From NCBI GenBank assembly GCA_002070955.1, contig MWEK01000038.1, positions 1 to 40,468 on the forward strand: a stretch of DNA of 40,468 nucleotides, read 5' to 3'. The notes beneath the pieces were generated by a model that saw only the letters and a list, made by a program, of their open reading frames with translations, was not told where the DNA came from and did not search any database. This DNA is from Planctomycetes bacterium ADurb.Bin069. Lineage in GTDB: Bacteria > Planctomycetota > UBA8108 > UBA8890 > UBA8898. The stretch's first letter is position 1. Each line of letters opens with the position of its first letter. The translations under genes were made by a program, and so were the position numbers. Of this stretch, positions 26,253-35,013 are shown piece by piece.

Positions 26253-27023
26253 TCAGATGCGCTCCACGGTTTCCCGTCGCACCCACCCATCCTTCTTGTT
26301 GGGGAACTCGACGCGGACCCACGGCCCGCGCGTGTCGTCGATGATCAGGACCTCGGTGCCGGAGTGGACCGGCCCGGTGAAGACCGGCTCGGACTCCTCG
26401 TAGTTCCCCTGGCGGACGACGGTCTGCTCCGCCGTAATGACGGCGGGCGGCGCCAGCGCGTCGCGCCGCATGGTCACGCCCGCGGAGACCCCCAGCGCGC
26501 AGGCGACAATGCCGCAGGCGCACGCGCCGGCCGTGAGGGTCCAGACGCGGCGCCGGAGGCGTAGGGCGAGACAAGCCCATAGACACGTGAAAAAGAGCAG
26601 CGCGCCGTGCCAGCGCGTCTCCAGCGGCCACGCGTGCCAGAAACACACGACCGCCAGAACGTCGGCCGCGCTCTCGGTCTCGAACTTGTCCAAGGCCCGC
26701 GTGCGGGCGAAGTCGATATTGCGCGCGATCTGCGGGTCCCCGGGCAGCAGGCGCTCGGCGCGGCGCCAGTGAAGCAGCGCCCGGCCGGCATCGCCCGTTC
26801 GGAAGTAGGCGTTGCCGAGATTGTACTCCACATAGCCGTTGCGCAGGCCCGTGGCCAAAATTCGTTCGTAGCGCGCGATCGCCTCGGCCAGTTCCTCCTT
26901 GGTGCGGGCGTCGCGGGCGATTCGGGTCGCCTCGGAGAAGAGGGCGGCTTGGTCGGGGCTCGCGGGCGCGGCCGGCGCCCCCAACGCGATCGCGGCTAGG
27001 AGGAGCGGCGCGGTGATTCTCAC
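26253..27023 (-). CDS. batE: BatE-like TPR and SH3 domain membrane protein
   Basis: The GTG start at 27023 follows AGGAGG and overlaps the BatD stop by 4 nt. The 256 residues comprise a signal or anchor (5-20), a TPR-like helical region (about 28-105, with YVEYNLGNAYFRTGDAGRAL), two membrane spans (about 137-157 and 159-182) and a bacterial SH3 domain (about 190-256, GTEVLIIDDTRGPWVRVEFP and KKDGWVRRETV). TPR plus SH3 at the end of a bat operon is the usual BatE layout. SH3 domains of this type often bind the cell wall. It is the last gene of the nine-gene operon and converges with the coiled-coil gene. Confidence 0.82.
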   Translation of the reverse strand: MRITAPLLLAAIALGAPAAPASPDQAALFSEATRIARDARTKEELAEAIARYERILATGLRNGYVEYNLGNAYFRTGDAGRALLHWRRAERLLPGDPQIARNIDFARTRALDKFETESAADVLAVVCFWHAWPLETRWHGALLFFTCLWACLALRLRRRVWTLTAGACACGIVACALGVSAGVTMRRDALAPPAVITAEQTVVRQGNYEESEPVFTGPVHSGTEVLIIDDTRGPWVRVEFPNKKDGWVRRETVERI

Positions 27024-28915
27024 AACGCCCTCCTGAGTTCGCGGAGAATTTCCTGAGCGCGGGCGTAATCGCGCTGCATGGCGTCCGCCGCGACGCCGCC
27101 CGGCGAGAAGCGCGCGGCGTCGCACCGGTCGAGAAACGCCACCGTGGCGGAGATCAGCGCGTCCTGCACGCCGGCGGCGGCGAGCCTGGCGGCCAGCTCC
27201 GCGGAAGTCACGCCGTGCTCGGGAAGGTTTAGCCGGTCGGCAACGAAGCCGGAGGCCGCCTCGGCCAGCGCCGGGTAGAAGGCTGCCGCGGCGCCCGCTG
27301 CCAGGGCCTGGCGCGCCGCGGCAAGCCCCGCGTGCGCCCGCGCGAACGCCCGCCGCGCTCGGCGGCGGACGGGATCGGCGTTGAGCCGCCGGTGGGCGGC
27401 CAGCGCGCCCGCGCCCGCGGCGTAAAGAAGCGGCGGCAGAACGCCCAAGAAAAAGAACGGCAGGCCCCAGGGAGTGAAGGGTGTCTGCGGTACGAGAGCC
27501 TCGATCCGGTCGTAGTCCGCGGCAATGCCGCGGCCGGTGGCCTCGAGCTTCGTTCCCCGGGGACCTTCCTGGGTCTTGGGCGTGACGATGTCCTCGGCCA
27601 GCAGCGTTTTGCCCTCCTCCACGGAAAGCGGAATCGGCTCGGTTCTAGCCGTCACGTATTTTTCCAGGGCCGGGTCGAAGAAGCTGAACTCGATGGCGGG
27701 GATCTCGTCGATGCCCGTCTCGGCCGGCCTGATCCTGTAGACGAAGCGCTTGCCGACGACTCTGGTCTTGTCGTGGGGATCGGTAATAGCCTCCGCCGTG
27801 GGCTGGTCGTATACCTTGAACTTCTCGAAGCCCGCCTGCTCCGAGAGCGCCGGCGGCGCGATATGGTCGAAAGTGCCCTGGCCGTCGATGGCGAGCGTGA
27901 GCACGATCGGGTCGCCTACTCTGACGTTGAGGGGCGCGGCATCGGCCCTGGCGCGGAAGGAGCCCACAGCGCCGGAGAAGGACGCGGGGCGGCCCGTCTG
28001 GGGCGGAGGCGAGACGGCGGCCGCAACGGCGCGGGACACGGTGTAGACCTTGCGGTACTCGATTTCGCTCGGGCCGTCGAAGAGGATGTAACCTTCGGCG
28101 ACCACCGCCCCAATGGGAAACTCGCCGTAGTCCTTGCCGCGGAAGGAGCGCGTCAGCGTGTACGCGAAGTAGTCGCGCACGACGCCGTCCGGCCCGGCGC
28201 GCGAGACCTTCGTCCGGGGCAGCGCGAAGAGGGCGAGGGTGCTGTCGAAGAAGAATCCGGTCCGAAGCTGCAGCCGGTTGATCGTGAACCCCGCGCCGCG
28301 CGCCTGCGGATTGAGGCGCTGAATGAAAGCATCGCGGTCCTCGGAGAGGAGACCCTCGACGCCGTCCAGCCAGGGAATCGAAAGCGCGGGCCAGACCGCC
28401 CTGCCACCGCGGTCCGTGGGAAAAGGGTCGCGGGCGGCGTTGGGAGGCTTGAGGCAGGCCGCGTAGATGGTGAGCGCGACCTGGAACTCCTGCTCGGGGT
28501 AGATCGTACGTTCCGGGCCGGAGATCTCGAGAAAAAACAAAGGGTCCTTGTCGGCGGCGGCGACGGTCACCGAAACCGGTTGAGTGCGGTGCTCGCGGCC
28601 GGAGGCGTCTTTCAGCGCGAGGGCCGGGATCGTCAGAGTGCCTTCCTGGCGGGGTTGGATCCGCCAGGTGTACGTCACGGTCTGCGACCTGCGGCCGTTG
28701 ACGATGTAAAGCTGGCTGGCGGTGCCCATCGGGCTCGCGGCGTAGGGCCCCTTGGGAAGCTCGGGCGCCTCGGCCAGCTCGCCGCCGCTCACCGCGATCT
28801 TGAACTCGAAGATCTGGCCCACGTAGATCCGCGCGGGTTCGGCCGTAGCCTGCACCTGCAGCGCCGCCTGGAGCGGCGCCGCCGCGGCGAGGCACGCCAG
28901 AAGGGCGTATCGCAT
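27020..28915 (-). CDS. batD: BatD-like membrane protein
   Basis: The 631-residue protein has a signal peptide (1-19) and then repeated Ig-like beta domains of the BatD family (LQVQATAEPARIYVGQIFEF, VTYTWRIQPRQEGTLTIPAL, DKDPLFFLEISGPERTIYPE). It ends with one membrane segment (about 484-507) and a helical cytoplasmic tail. BatD is thought to work with the VWA proteins BatA and BatB in an envelope complex linked to oxygen or stress tolerance. The ATG at 28915 follows the stop of the TPR gene after one base (TAGCATG), with GGAGAAGG about 8 nt upstream. It overlaps BatE by 4 nt. Confidence 0.85.
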   Translation of the reverse strand: MRYALLACLAAAAPLQAALQVQATAEPARIYVGQIFEFKIAVSGGELAEAPELPKGPYAASPMGTASQLYIVNGRRSQTVTYTWRIQPRQEGTLTIPALALKDASGREHRTQPVSVTVAAADKDPLFFLEISGPERTIYPEQEFQVALTIYAACLKPPNAARDPFPTDRGGRAVWPALSIPWLDGVEGLLSEDRDAFIQRLNPQARGAGFTINRLQLRTGFFFDSTLALFALPRTKVSRAGPDGVVRDYFAYTLTRSFRGKDYGEFPIGAVVAEGYILFDGPSEIEYRKVYTVSRAVAAAVSPPPQTGRPASFSGAVGSFRARADAAPLNVRVGDPIVLTLAIDGQGTFDHIAPPALSEQAGFEKFKVYDQPTAEAITDPHDKTRVVGKRFVYRIRPAETGIDEIPAIEFSFFDPALEKYVTARTEPIPLSVEEGKTLLAEDIVTPKTQEGPRGTKLEATGRGIAADYDRIEALVPQTPFTPWGLPFFFLGVLPPLLYAAGAGALAAHRRLNADPVRRRARRAFARAHAGLAAARQALAAGAAAAFYPALAEAASGFVADRLNLPEHGVTSAELAARLAAAGVQDALISATVAFLDRCDAARFSPGGVAADAMQRDYARAQEILRELRRAL

Positions 28916-28916
28916 G

Positions 28917-30341
28917 CTACCAGTCCTTCTCCGCCTTGCGGCGACCATAGGCTCGCTGGAGGAGTTTTTCTTTCTCCTGCTTCTTCTGCCGCTCCTTCTC
29001 CTGCATCTGCCTGAGAATGTTTTCGGCTTCCTCGCGCGAGAGGCTCTTCTGCTTTTCCTCGCGCTGCTGGTCCTGGTTGTCCTGCTTCTGTTGATCCTCG
29101 TCCTGACGGTCGCGGTTCGCTTGATCCTGTTTGGGACTTTGCTCTTGGTTCTCGCGGAGCTTTTCCAGCGCCTCGCCGAGCTTCTCGGCCGCGCGCTCCT
29201 GCGCCTGAGCCGTCGCCGCCACGGCCTCGCCATCCTCGGGGCCGGCGGCTTGCTTCTCGGCGGCCGCGCCCTGGAACTCGGCCGCCTCGGCGACCAGGCC
29301 GCGGATGTCCTCCAGGAGTTGCTTCTGTTCGGGGGGCGGCGGCGGGCCTTGCGCCGGGGCCTGGCCCGGCTGCGGAGCCTCGCCCTCGATCTGCGCCGCG
29401 AGGCCGGCGGCGACGCCCTGCGTTTCCGCCAGGAGTTGCGCTTGGTTGGCCTTGCCGGTCTCGTGCTCGGCGGCGTTGTGCGCCGAGACGGCCTCGGCCT
29501 TGGCGGAGATCGCGGCGAGCGCGGCGCCGGCGGCGTTCCGCGCCTTGGCGGCGTCGGGCTGGGGGGCCGCGAGCGCCCGCTCGGCCTCGTCAAGGGACGC
29601 GGCTCCCTCAACCACCGCCGGATCGGCCAGCAGCTCGCGCAGGGCGGCGAGCGCGGCGTCCCTGGCGGCGCCTTCAAGGGGCTCCGCCGCGAGCGCCTCG
29701 ACGGCCCGCGCGTAGCGATCCTTGGCCGCGGCGAGGGGCGCGTGCTCTTCGATCCCCGCGGCGATGCCGTCCGTCCGGGTTTTCTCCTCCTCCTGGCGCT
29801 TCTTCAGGTCTTGAAGGACCTGGGCGAGGTCCTTGCCCTTTTCCTGCTCCTTGGCCAGTTCCTCCTGGCGGCGCTTCACGCGATCGAGGTAGTCCTTCAG
29901 AACCGCGGTGGCGACGGCGACATTGTGGGTCGCCTCCGCGTGGCCCGGGTCGAGCTTGAGCACGTCGCGCCACCTGCGGATCGACTGCCTGAGAAGCTCG
30001 ACGGTGCGATTGACCTTCTCCAGGTCGCTCAGGTCCTCCAGCCCCGTCCGAGCCTCGCCGAAGTACGTGTGGCCGATGTTGTACTTGATCGCCGCCTCGA
30101 AGGCGGGATCCCGCGTCTGGAGCGCCTTCTGGTAGTAGTCCCGCGCCTTGGCGTAGTCCTCCCGGCCCAAAAACGAGTTGCCGAGGTTGAACTGGATCAC
30201 GGGCGCGTCGGGGGCATCGACCAGCGCGTCGAGGTATTTCTTCTCGGCGAGGTCGTACTCCTTCCTGAGGAGATTCGCGTTGCCCTCGGCCACCAAGGCG
30301 CGCGCGTCGGCCAGGAGCACGAGGAACAAAAAGGCGCTCAT
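28917..30341 (-). CDS. BatC-like TPR protein with charged coiled-coil tail
   Basis: The 474-residue protein begins with a short hydrophobic start (SAFLFLVLLADARAL) and has TPR units at about 15-165 (VIQFNLGNSFLGREDYAKAR, AIKYNIGHTYFGEA). The middle is Ala/Glu-rich and helical; the tail (about 400-474) is highly charged and Gln/Glu/Lys-rich (KQDQANRDRQDEDQQ, ERQKKQEKEKLL), typical of TPR proteins in bat operons. AGGAGG lies 6 nt before the ATG, which overlaps the BatB stop by 4 nt. It may scaffold the VWA proteins. Some codon bias comes from the Lys/Gln-rich tail, not from transfer. Confidence 0.8.
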   Translation of the reverse strand: MSAFLFLVLLADARALVAEGNANLLRKEYDLAEKKYLDALVDAPDAPVIQFNLGNSFLGREDYAKARDYYQKALQTRDPAFEAAIKYNIGHTYFGEARTGLEDLSDLEKVNRTVELLRQSIRRWRDVLKLDPGHAEATHNVAVATAVLKDYLDRVKRRQEELAKEQEKGKDLAQVLQDLKKRQEEEKTRTDGIAAGIEEHAPLAAAKDRYARAVEALAAEPLEGAARDAALAALRELLADPAVVEGAASLDEAERALAAPQPDAAKARNAAGAALAAISAKAEAVSAHNAAEHETGKANQAQLLAETQGVAAGLAAQIEGEAPQPGQAPAQGPPPPPEQKQLLEDIRGLVAEAAEFQGAAAEKQAAGPEDGEAVAATAQAQERAAEKLGEALEKLRENQEQSPKQDQANRDRQDEDQQKQDNQDQQREEKQKSLSREEAENILRQMQEKERQKKQEKEKLLQRAYGRRKAEKDW

Positions 30342-31354
30342 GCCGTCCTCCTGCGGGTGCGGATGAAGGGCTCGACGAGGAAGAACGCCAGGGCCAGGGC
30401 CAGGAAGATCTGATAGCGGTCGACGTAGTGCTCCTCGCGCTTCTCGGCAAGCTCGCGCTCGGGCACGGCGGTCGCGATCTTCTTGGCGTAGTACTCCTCC
30501 ATGTCGAAGGCCGAGGTCCCCACGGGAAAGAAGCTCCCGCCCGTCACGGTGGCGATCCTGGCGAGCATGGAGGCGTCCATGCGGGTTTGGACGACGTTGC
30601 CGTCGGCGTCGGTGACGAAGGCCGCCTTGCCGGTTTCATCCGTGATGGGGATCGGCGAGGGCGCCTCGGCGCCCAGGCCCACCGTGAAGATGCGAATCCC
30701 CTTCTCGGCGGCTTTCTCGGCGGCCTTCTCCGGGAAGGTGTCGTGGTCCTCGCCGTCCGTGATGAGAATGATCGCCTTGTAGTTCCGCACCTCGTCCTGG
30801 AAGGCGTCGATCGCCTTCCTGATCGCGTCGCCGATGGCCGTGCCGCCCAGGGCGACGGTGCCGACGCCCGTGTCGGCGAGCAGCGAGCGGAAGAACCCGT
30901 AGTCGAAGGTGAGCGGGCAGAGGGTCTGCGCCGCGCCGGCGAAGGCGATCAGCCCGACGCGGTCGCCGTGCAGGGCGTTCAGGAGGTCGAGAATGTCGGT
31001 CTTGGCGCGCTCGAGCCGGTTGGGGACGACGTCCTGGGCCAGCATCGAACGGGAGACATCCAGGAGCACCATGATGTCGATGCCTCGGGCGGCCAGATCG
31101 ATCTCCTGCCGGCCCCACTGGGGCCGCATGAGGCAGAGGACGAGCAGCGCCGTGCCGCACAGAACCAGGCCCACGCGCAGGCGCTGCCTGGCCGGGCTTA
31201 CGGTGGGCACCAGGTGGGACAGGAGCTCGCTCGCGGCGAAGATGCGGAGAGCGCGGCGCTTTCGCCAAAACGAATAGACGAAGAGGAGCGCGAGGGCCGG
31301 CAGGAGCCAGAAAGCGTGGGCCCACGCCAGTTGGCCGAAGCGCAGCCCGGTCAT
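30338..31354 (-). CDS. batB: BatB-like von Willebrand factor A membrane protein
   Basis: The 338-residue protein has membrane segments near 10-30, 59-77 and at the C-terminus (315-332), flanking a VWA domain. Its MIDAS metal motif is LLDVSRSM (Asp99, Ser101, Ser103), with TFDYGF and ILITDGEDHD as later MIDAS residues. The paired BatA gene lies directly upstream. VWA domains bind a divalent metal and protein partners; MoxR ATPases usually act on them. The ATG overlaps the BatA stop by 4 nt (ATGA), and its own stop overlaps the TPR gene by 4 nt. Confidence 0.9.
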   Translation of the reverse strand: MTGLRFGQLAWAHAFWLLPALALLFVYSFWRKRRALRIFAASELLSHLVPTVSPARQRLRVGLVLCGTALLVLCLMRPQWGRQEIDLAARGIDIMVLLDVSRSMLAQDVVPNRLERAKTDILDLLNALHGDRVGLIAFAGAAQTLCPLTFDYGFFRSLLADTGVGTVALGGTAIGDAIRKAIDAFQDEVRNYKAIILITDGEDHDTFPEKAAEKAAEKGIRIFTVGLGAEAPSPIPITDETGKAAFVTDADGNVVQTRMDASMLARIATVTGGSFFPVGTSAFDMEEYYAKKIATAVPERELAEKREEHYVDRYQIFLALALAFFLVEPFIRTRRRTA

Positions 31355-32412
31355 GGGATCCTCCGGAGATAGGTTTGGGCGAGACCCTGCTCCAGCATGA
31401 GGAGCGCGAGCGCCGCCAGAACGTAACCGGCGAAGAGCTCCTTGTAGCGCATGAAGACCCGGCTCTGGATATCGGTTTTTTCCATGCGGTCGATGTCGGC
31501 GTAGATTTGCTCCAGGGCGTCGGTGGTTTCGGCGTGGAAGTAGGCGCCGCCCGTCGCTTCGGCGATGTTCTTGAGGGCCTTCGCATCAAAGGTGACCACC
31601 ATGCGGCGCAGCACGCGCTGGCCGGTGATGGGGTCCTCGAATTGGAAGGGGGCGTACCCCGTCGAGCCGATGCCGATGGTGTAGACCTTGACGCCGAATT
31701 CCTTGGCGGCGCGCGCCGCCTGCTCCGGCGTGACATCCCCGGCGTTGTGCTCTCCGTCCGAGAGCAGGATGACGATCTTGGATTTCGCGATGCTGTCCCT
31801 CAGGCGCGCCACCGAAAGCGCCAGGCCGTCGCCGATGGAGGTGAGCAGTTCCTCGGCGTTGAGCGGCTTGCCGTTTTCGTCGACGATCTGGCTCGGGATC
31901 CTGATCTGGCCCAGCATGTCGCCGAGGGCGGCGTGGTCCAGGGTCAGCGGAGCCCGGCTGACGGCGAAGCCGCCGAAGGCGACGATGCCGATCTCGTCGT
32001 AGGGGCGGCCTGCAAGGGAGCCGCGCCGGCCGTCGCCGAGCACGAAACGGCGGAAGACATCCTTGACCGCGTCGATGCGGGTGACGTTCCGGCCGTCCAG
32101 CGTGAAGTCCATGGCCTGCATGCTGCCCGAGACATCGAGCGCCATCATGATGGCGACGCCGCGGGAGAAATCCTGCTGAATCTCCATGCCGAGCTGGGGT
32201 CGGGCGAGGGCGAAAATGAGGAGCGCGAGCGCCGTGAGGCGCAGAAGGGGCAGCACCGCCAGAAGCTTCAGCCGGAGGCTCCCGCCGGCGCGTTTCACGT
32301 GGCGCAGGCTGGGGAACCGGAGAGATCCGAACTGGCGGCGCCTGAGGAAGAAGAAGGCGACCAGCGGCAGGATCAGCGCGAGGAGCAGCCACCAGGGGTC
32401 ATGCAGGTGCAT
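31351..32412 (-). CDS. batA: BatA-like von Willebrand factor A membrane protein
   Basis: The 353-residue protein opens with a membrane segment and the DPWWLLLALILPLVAFFFLR signature of the BatA N-terminus, then a second segment (about 50-72) and a VWA domain with a MIDAS motif ALDVSGSM (Asp93, Ser95, Ser97) and ILLSDGEHNAGD. One more membrane segment follows at about 327-345. The start is ATG 32412 with GGAGGGAGCC immediately before it; the frame is open further upstream but there it overlaps the previous gene. It overlaps the upstream lipoprotein gene by 14 nt and BatB by 4 nt. Confidence 0.9.
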   Translation of the reverse strand: MHLHDPWWLLLALILPLVAFFFLRRRQFGSLRFPSLRHVKRAGGSLRLKLLAVLPLLRLTALALLIFALARPQLGMEIQQDFSRGVAIMMALDVSGSMQAMDFTLDGRNVTRIDAVKDVFRRFVLGDGRRGSLAGRPYDEIGIVAFGGFAVSRAPLTLDHAALGDMLGQIRIPSQIVDENGKPLNAEELLTSIGDGLALSVARLRDSIAKSKIVILLSDGEHNAGDVTPEQAARAAKEFGVKVYTIGIGSTGYAPFQFEDPITGQRVLRRMVVTFDAKALKNIAEATGGAYFHAETTDALEQIYADIDRMEKTDIQSRVFMRYKELFAGYVLAALALLMLEQGLAQTYLRRIP

Positions 32413-33607
32413 GGCTCCCTCCCTCCGCCGGCGCCGGGGCGGTCTCGTTGATGAAGCGGCGGGCGGCGGCGAAACAGTCCTCGATGTCCTTGACGCCCGG
32501 CGTGTGGGCGGCGTATTTGACAAGGTCCGCGTAGCCGAGAAAGTCCTTGAGGAGCTGCTGATGGCCGGGCGAAAGAAGCCCGGAGCCGGCGGCGTTCGGC
32601 AGGAACTCCTCGGTGGTCTGCTCGGGGGCGCGCAGGCCGAAGCGCCGCTCGATGTACATGCGGGCGATGAAGGTAAGACGGAAGAAGAACTCCTTGGTTC
32701 GGCCCTTGGCGATAAGATCCTCGTCGAGCAGCGCTCTGAGCTCTCTGAAGGCGCGCTCGTGAGGCGGGATCGGCGCCGGCGTGAGGACGCGCCCGAGCCG
32801 CCCGCGCAGGAAGTAGAAGAGCGCCAGGCCGACCACGGCGGCGGCAACGACGGCGCCCCCCGCGTAATACGCGATCAAGCTGGGAGGGGCCGGCAACTCG
32901 GCGGGGCCGGCGGGCGGGGCAAGCTCGCCCCGCGAAGCCTCCTCGGGCAGCGGCTTGACGATGACGGCGATGTCCTCGGTCTTGAGGCGGTAGACCTTCT
33001 CCTCGGGCGAAGCGGGCTGCTCGGGCGGCACGGGCTGCTCGGGCGGCGCGGGTTGCTCGGGCGGCGCGGGTTGCTCGGGCGGCACGGGTTGCTCGGGCGG
33101 CACGGGCTGCTCGGGCGGCGCGGGCTGCTCGGGCGAAGCGGGCTGCTCGGGCGAAGCGGGCTGCTCGGGCGGCACGGGCTGCTCGGGCGGCGCGGGTTGC
33201 TCGGGCGAAGCGGGCTTGTCTTCCTTCGCCGTGAACGCGAACGTCATGGGGTGAATTTTGTATTCGTCCGAAACGAAGACCTCGAGTTCGTAGCGCGCCC
33301 GGTGGATCGTCCCGCCCGCCACGGCGACAGGCGCCTCCGTGTGGTAGTCCCGCACCACGAAGTCCTCGAGCCCCTCGCCGAACTGAGGCATGCTGAGGAC
33401 GTAGCCGTCCTCGATCCGAGCCTCGATCGACAGCGTGATCGTGTCGGTGAGCGCGGGCTCCCGGGGCGTGACCGAGAGTGTCGCCTTGAGGGGGCCGCGC
33501 TCGAAAGCTTTGGCGTGCTCATCCTGTCCGGCGGCTTCCGGTCCGCCGTCCGATTTGCCGCCGCAACCGGCCGCAAGGAGGAGGAGCGCGACCCCGAACC
33601 GTCTCAT
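32399..33607 (-). CDS. Lipoprotein with Pro-rich repeat and membrane segment in the bat operon
   Basis: The 402-residue protein has a lipobox (LLAAGC, Cys15) and a beta domain to about 128, similar in style to the BatD Ig-like repeats (LKATLSVTPREPALTD). Next come twelve 6-residue repeats, P-[AV]-[SP]-P-E-Q, at 132-203 (last one ends PEE), a membrane segment (245-267) and a helical cytoplasmic domain (about 280-390, RTKEFFFRLTFIARMYIERR). The tail resembles the DUF4381-type helical domain often found next to bat genes. A protein with both a lipid anchor and a membrane span is unusual. The ATG overlaps the upstream stop by 4 nt. Confidence 0.78.
   Translation of the reverse strand: MRRFGVALLLLAAGCGGKSDGGPEAAGQDEHAKAFERGPLKATLSVTPREPALTDTITLSIEARIEDGYVLSMPQFGEGLEDFVVRDYHTEAPVAVAGGTIHRARYELEVFVSDEYKIHPMTFAFTAKEDKPASPEQPAPPEQPVPPEQPASPEQPASPEQPAPPEQPVPPEQPVPPEQPAPPEQPAPPEQPVPPEQPASPEEKVYRLKTEDIAVIVKPLPEEASRGELAPPAGPAELPAPPSLIAYYAGGAVVAAAVVGLALFYFLRGRLGRVLTPAPIPPHERAFRELRALLDEDLIAKGRTKEFFFRLTFIARMYIERRFGLRAPEQTTEEFLPNAAGSGLLSPGHQQLLKDFLGYADLVKYAAHTPGVKDIEDCFAAARRFINETAPAPAEGGSHAPA
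32999..33214 (-). repeat. Twelve tandem 18-bp coding repeats (PxxPEQ)
   Basis: On the plus strand the unit reads like CTGCTCGGGCGG plus 6 variable bases and repeats every 18 bp, in frame within the lipoprotein gene. Units differ only at codons 2 and 3 (Ala/Val, Ser/Pro), and several adjacent units are identical, so recent copy-number change is likely. Confidence 0.9.
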
Positions 33608-35013
33608 TGCGCCTCTCGCTCCCCGGGCGGCTTTTCACCTGCCGCCGGCTTGCCGCCCCCGGGCGTCTTCTTCCTCAAGACGACGTCGTCGTGGACGATG
33701 GCGCCGTACTTGGCGAAGAGCTCCTTGACTAGGGTTTGCTCCAGCTCGCGTTGTTTGTCTTGGTAGTACGCGTTGAGCACCTGCCCTTTGACGGCTTCGA
33801 GCTCGGGCGTCGCGGGAGGCTCGAGGGCGCGCACGAAGACGACGAAGAACCCGCCGCCCGCCTCGACGGGCGCCGGGAGCAGGCCCGGCCCCTTGGCGGC
33901 GAAGATGGCCTTGGACAGCGCCGGCGCCGGACCGATGCCCGGGATCGGGTCTTGCGGCGTGATGCGCTCGGCGACGAAGCTTGCGTCCTTGCCGTCCTTG
34001 ACGGCCGCCGCCGCGAGGGCCTCCTCGGCGGGGGCGCCGGCGATGAGCTTTTCGGCCGCTTCCCGCGAGGCGAGACGCACGATGCGCGCCGTCGCGCGGG
34101 GTGGCGTTTGGAACTTCTCGCGGTTGGCGGAAAAGTACGCGCCGAGATCCATCGCCGAGGGCTTGATCTTGTCCTTGAGCTCGCGCGCGACGACGGCGGC
34201 GGCTACCAGTTGCGCCTTCGTGCGGCCCAGAAGCTCCTGGAGTTCGGGGGCCTTGTCGATCTCCAGTTCCCGGCCGCGGCGGTACAGGAGTTGCTGCGCG
34301 ACGAGTTCGTAGAGGCGCTGGAGCTTCTTGCTCGGGTCCTCGTATTGGGCGGCGAGCTGTTTGCGAATTTCCTTTTCCTGCTCGGGCGGAAGGGCGTACT
34401 GCCAGGAGAGCTGCAGCTCCAGGTCGCGGGCGATCCGGCGCTCCAGCTCGTGCATGGAGATCTTCTCCAGGCCGATCTCGGCGGCGATTTCGTCGGCCGC
34501 ATCGGCGACGGCGCCGCCCACGGCGCGCTCGCGCATCTCGCGGTCTCTCTCGTCGAACTTGCCCAGGCGCTCCAGGCACTCGTCGATCTGGGCCGCGATC
34601 TTGGGGGCCAGATCGCTGGAGAAGCCCAGCAGGCGCTCGGCCTGCCAGAAGGAGGACACGGCCTCCTGGTAGTCCCCGGCCAGCATGAGCTCGCCCGCGA
34701 GTTGGTAGAGGATCTTGCCGCGGCCTTCGCGGTCGGAGGCGGGCAGGGTCTCGAGGTGGCGTTGCCAGGCCCGCGCCGCGGCGCTGTGGAGGTTGCGCTG
34801 GCTGAGCTTGAGGGCGTGCTCGCGCCAGTCGGTTATGGCGGCGGGCGCCTCGGCTGGCGCGGCGGCGGGGCGCACGAGCACCCGGTACTGGAGAAACAGG
34901 ATTGCGCCGAGGGCGAGGAAAATCAGGGCTCCGCTCAGGCGGCCGCGCGGCGAGCGCGGCGGCAGGGGCGGGGCTTCGGGCAGCGAGAGAGCGGGCTTGA
35001 GTTCGTCGCTCAT
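33604..35013 (-). CDS. Membrane-anchored TPR and PpiC-like (parvulin-type) protein
   Basis: The 469-residue protein has a membrane segment at 27-45 (GALIFLALGAILFLQYRVL) and a TPR-like helical region (about 60-140). A helical stretch follows (REMRERAVGG onward), and the C-terminal domain (about 290-430) resembles the PpiC/SurA peptidyl-prolyl isomerase fold: FQTPPRATARIVRL, FVAERITPQDP, SKAIFAAKGPGLLPAPVEAG and GFFVVFVRALEPP. Catalytic residues cannot be assigned by eye, so activity is unproven. It has two charged tails. The start ATG 35013 overlaps the DUF58 stop by 4 nt. It may fold or protect envelope partners of the VWA complex. Confidence 0.72.
   Translation of the reverse strand: MSDELKPALSLPEAPPLPPRSPRGRLSGALIFLALGAILFLQYRVLVRPAAAPAEAPAAITDWREHALKLSQRNLHSAAARAWQRHLETLPASDREGRGKILYQLAGELMLAGDYQEAVSSFWQAERLLGFSSDLAPKIAAQIDECLERLGKFDERDREMRERAVGGAVADAADEIAAEIGLEKISMHELERRIARDLELQLSWQYALPPEQEKEIRKQLAAQYEDPSKKLQRLYELVAQQLLYRRGRELEIDKAPELQELLGRTKAQLVAAAVVARELKDKIKPSAMDLGAYFSANREKFQTPPRATARIVRLASREAAEKLIAGAPAEEALAAAAVKDGKDASFVAERITPQDPIPGIGPAPALSKAIFAAKGPGLLPAPVEAGGGFFVVFVRALEPPATPELEAVKGQVLNAYYQDKQRELEQTLVKELFAKYGAIVHDDVVLRKKTPGGGKPAAGEKPPGEREAQ

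Noticed and set aside
32999..33214. Possible CRISPR array from regular 18-bp repeats
   Set aside because: Repeats are contiguous with no spacers, in frame and encode PxxPEQ units; no cas gene is nearby.
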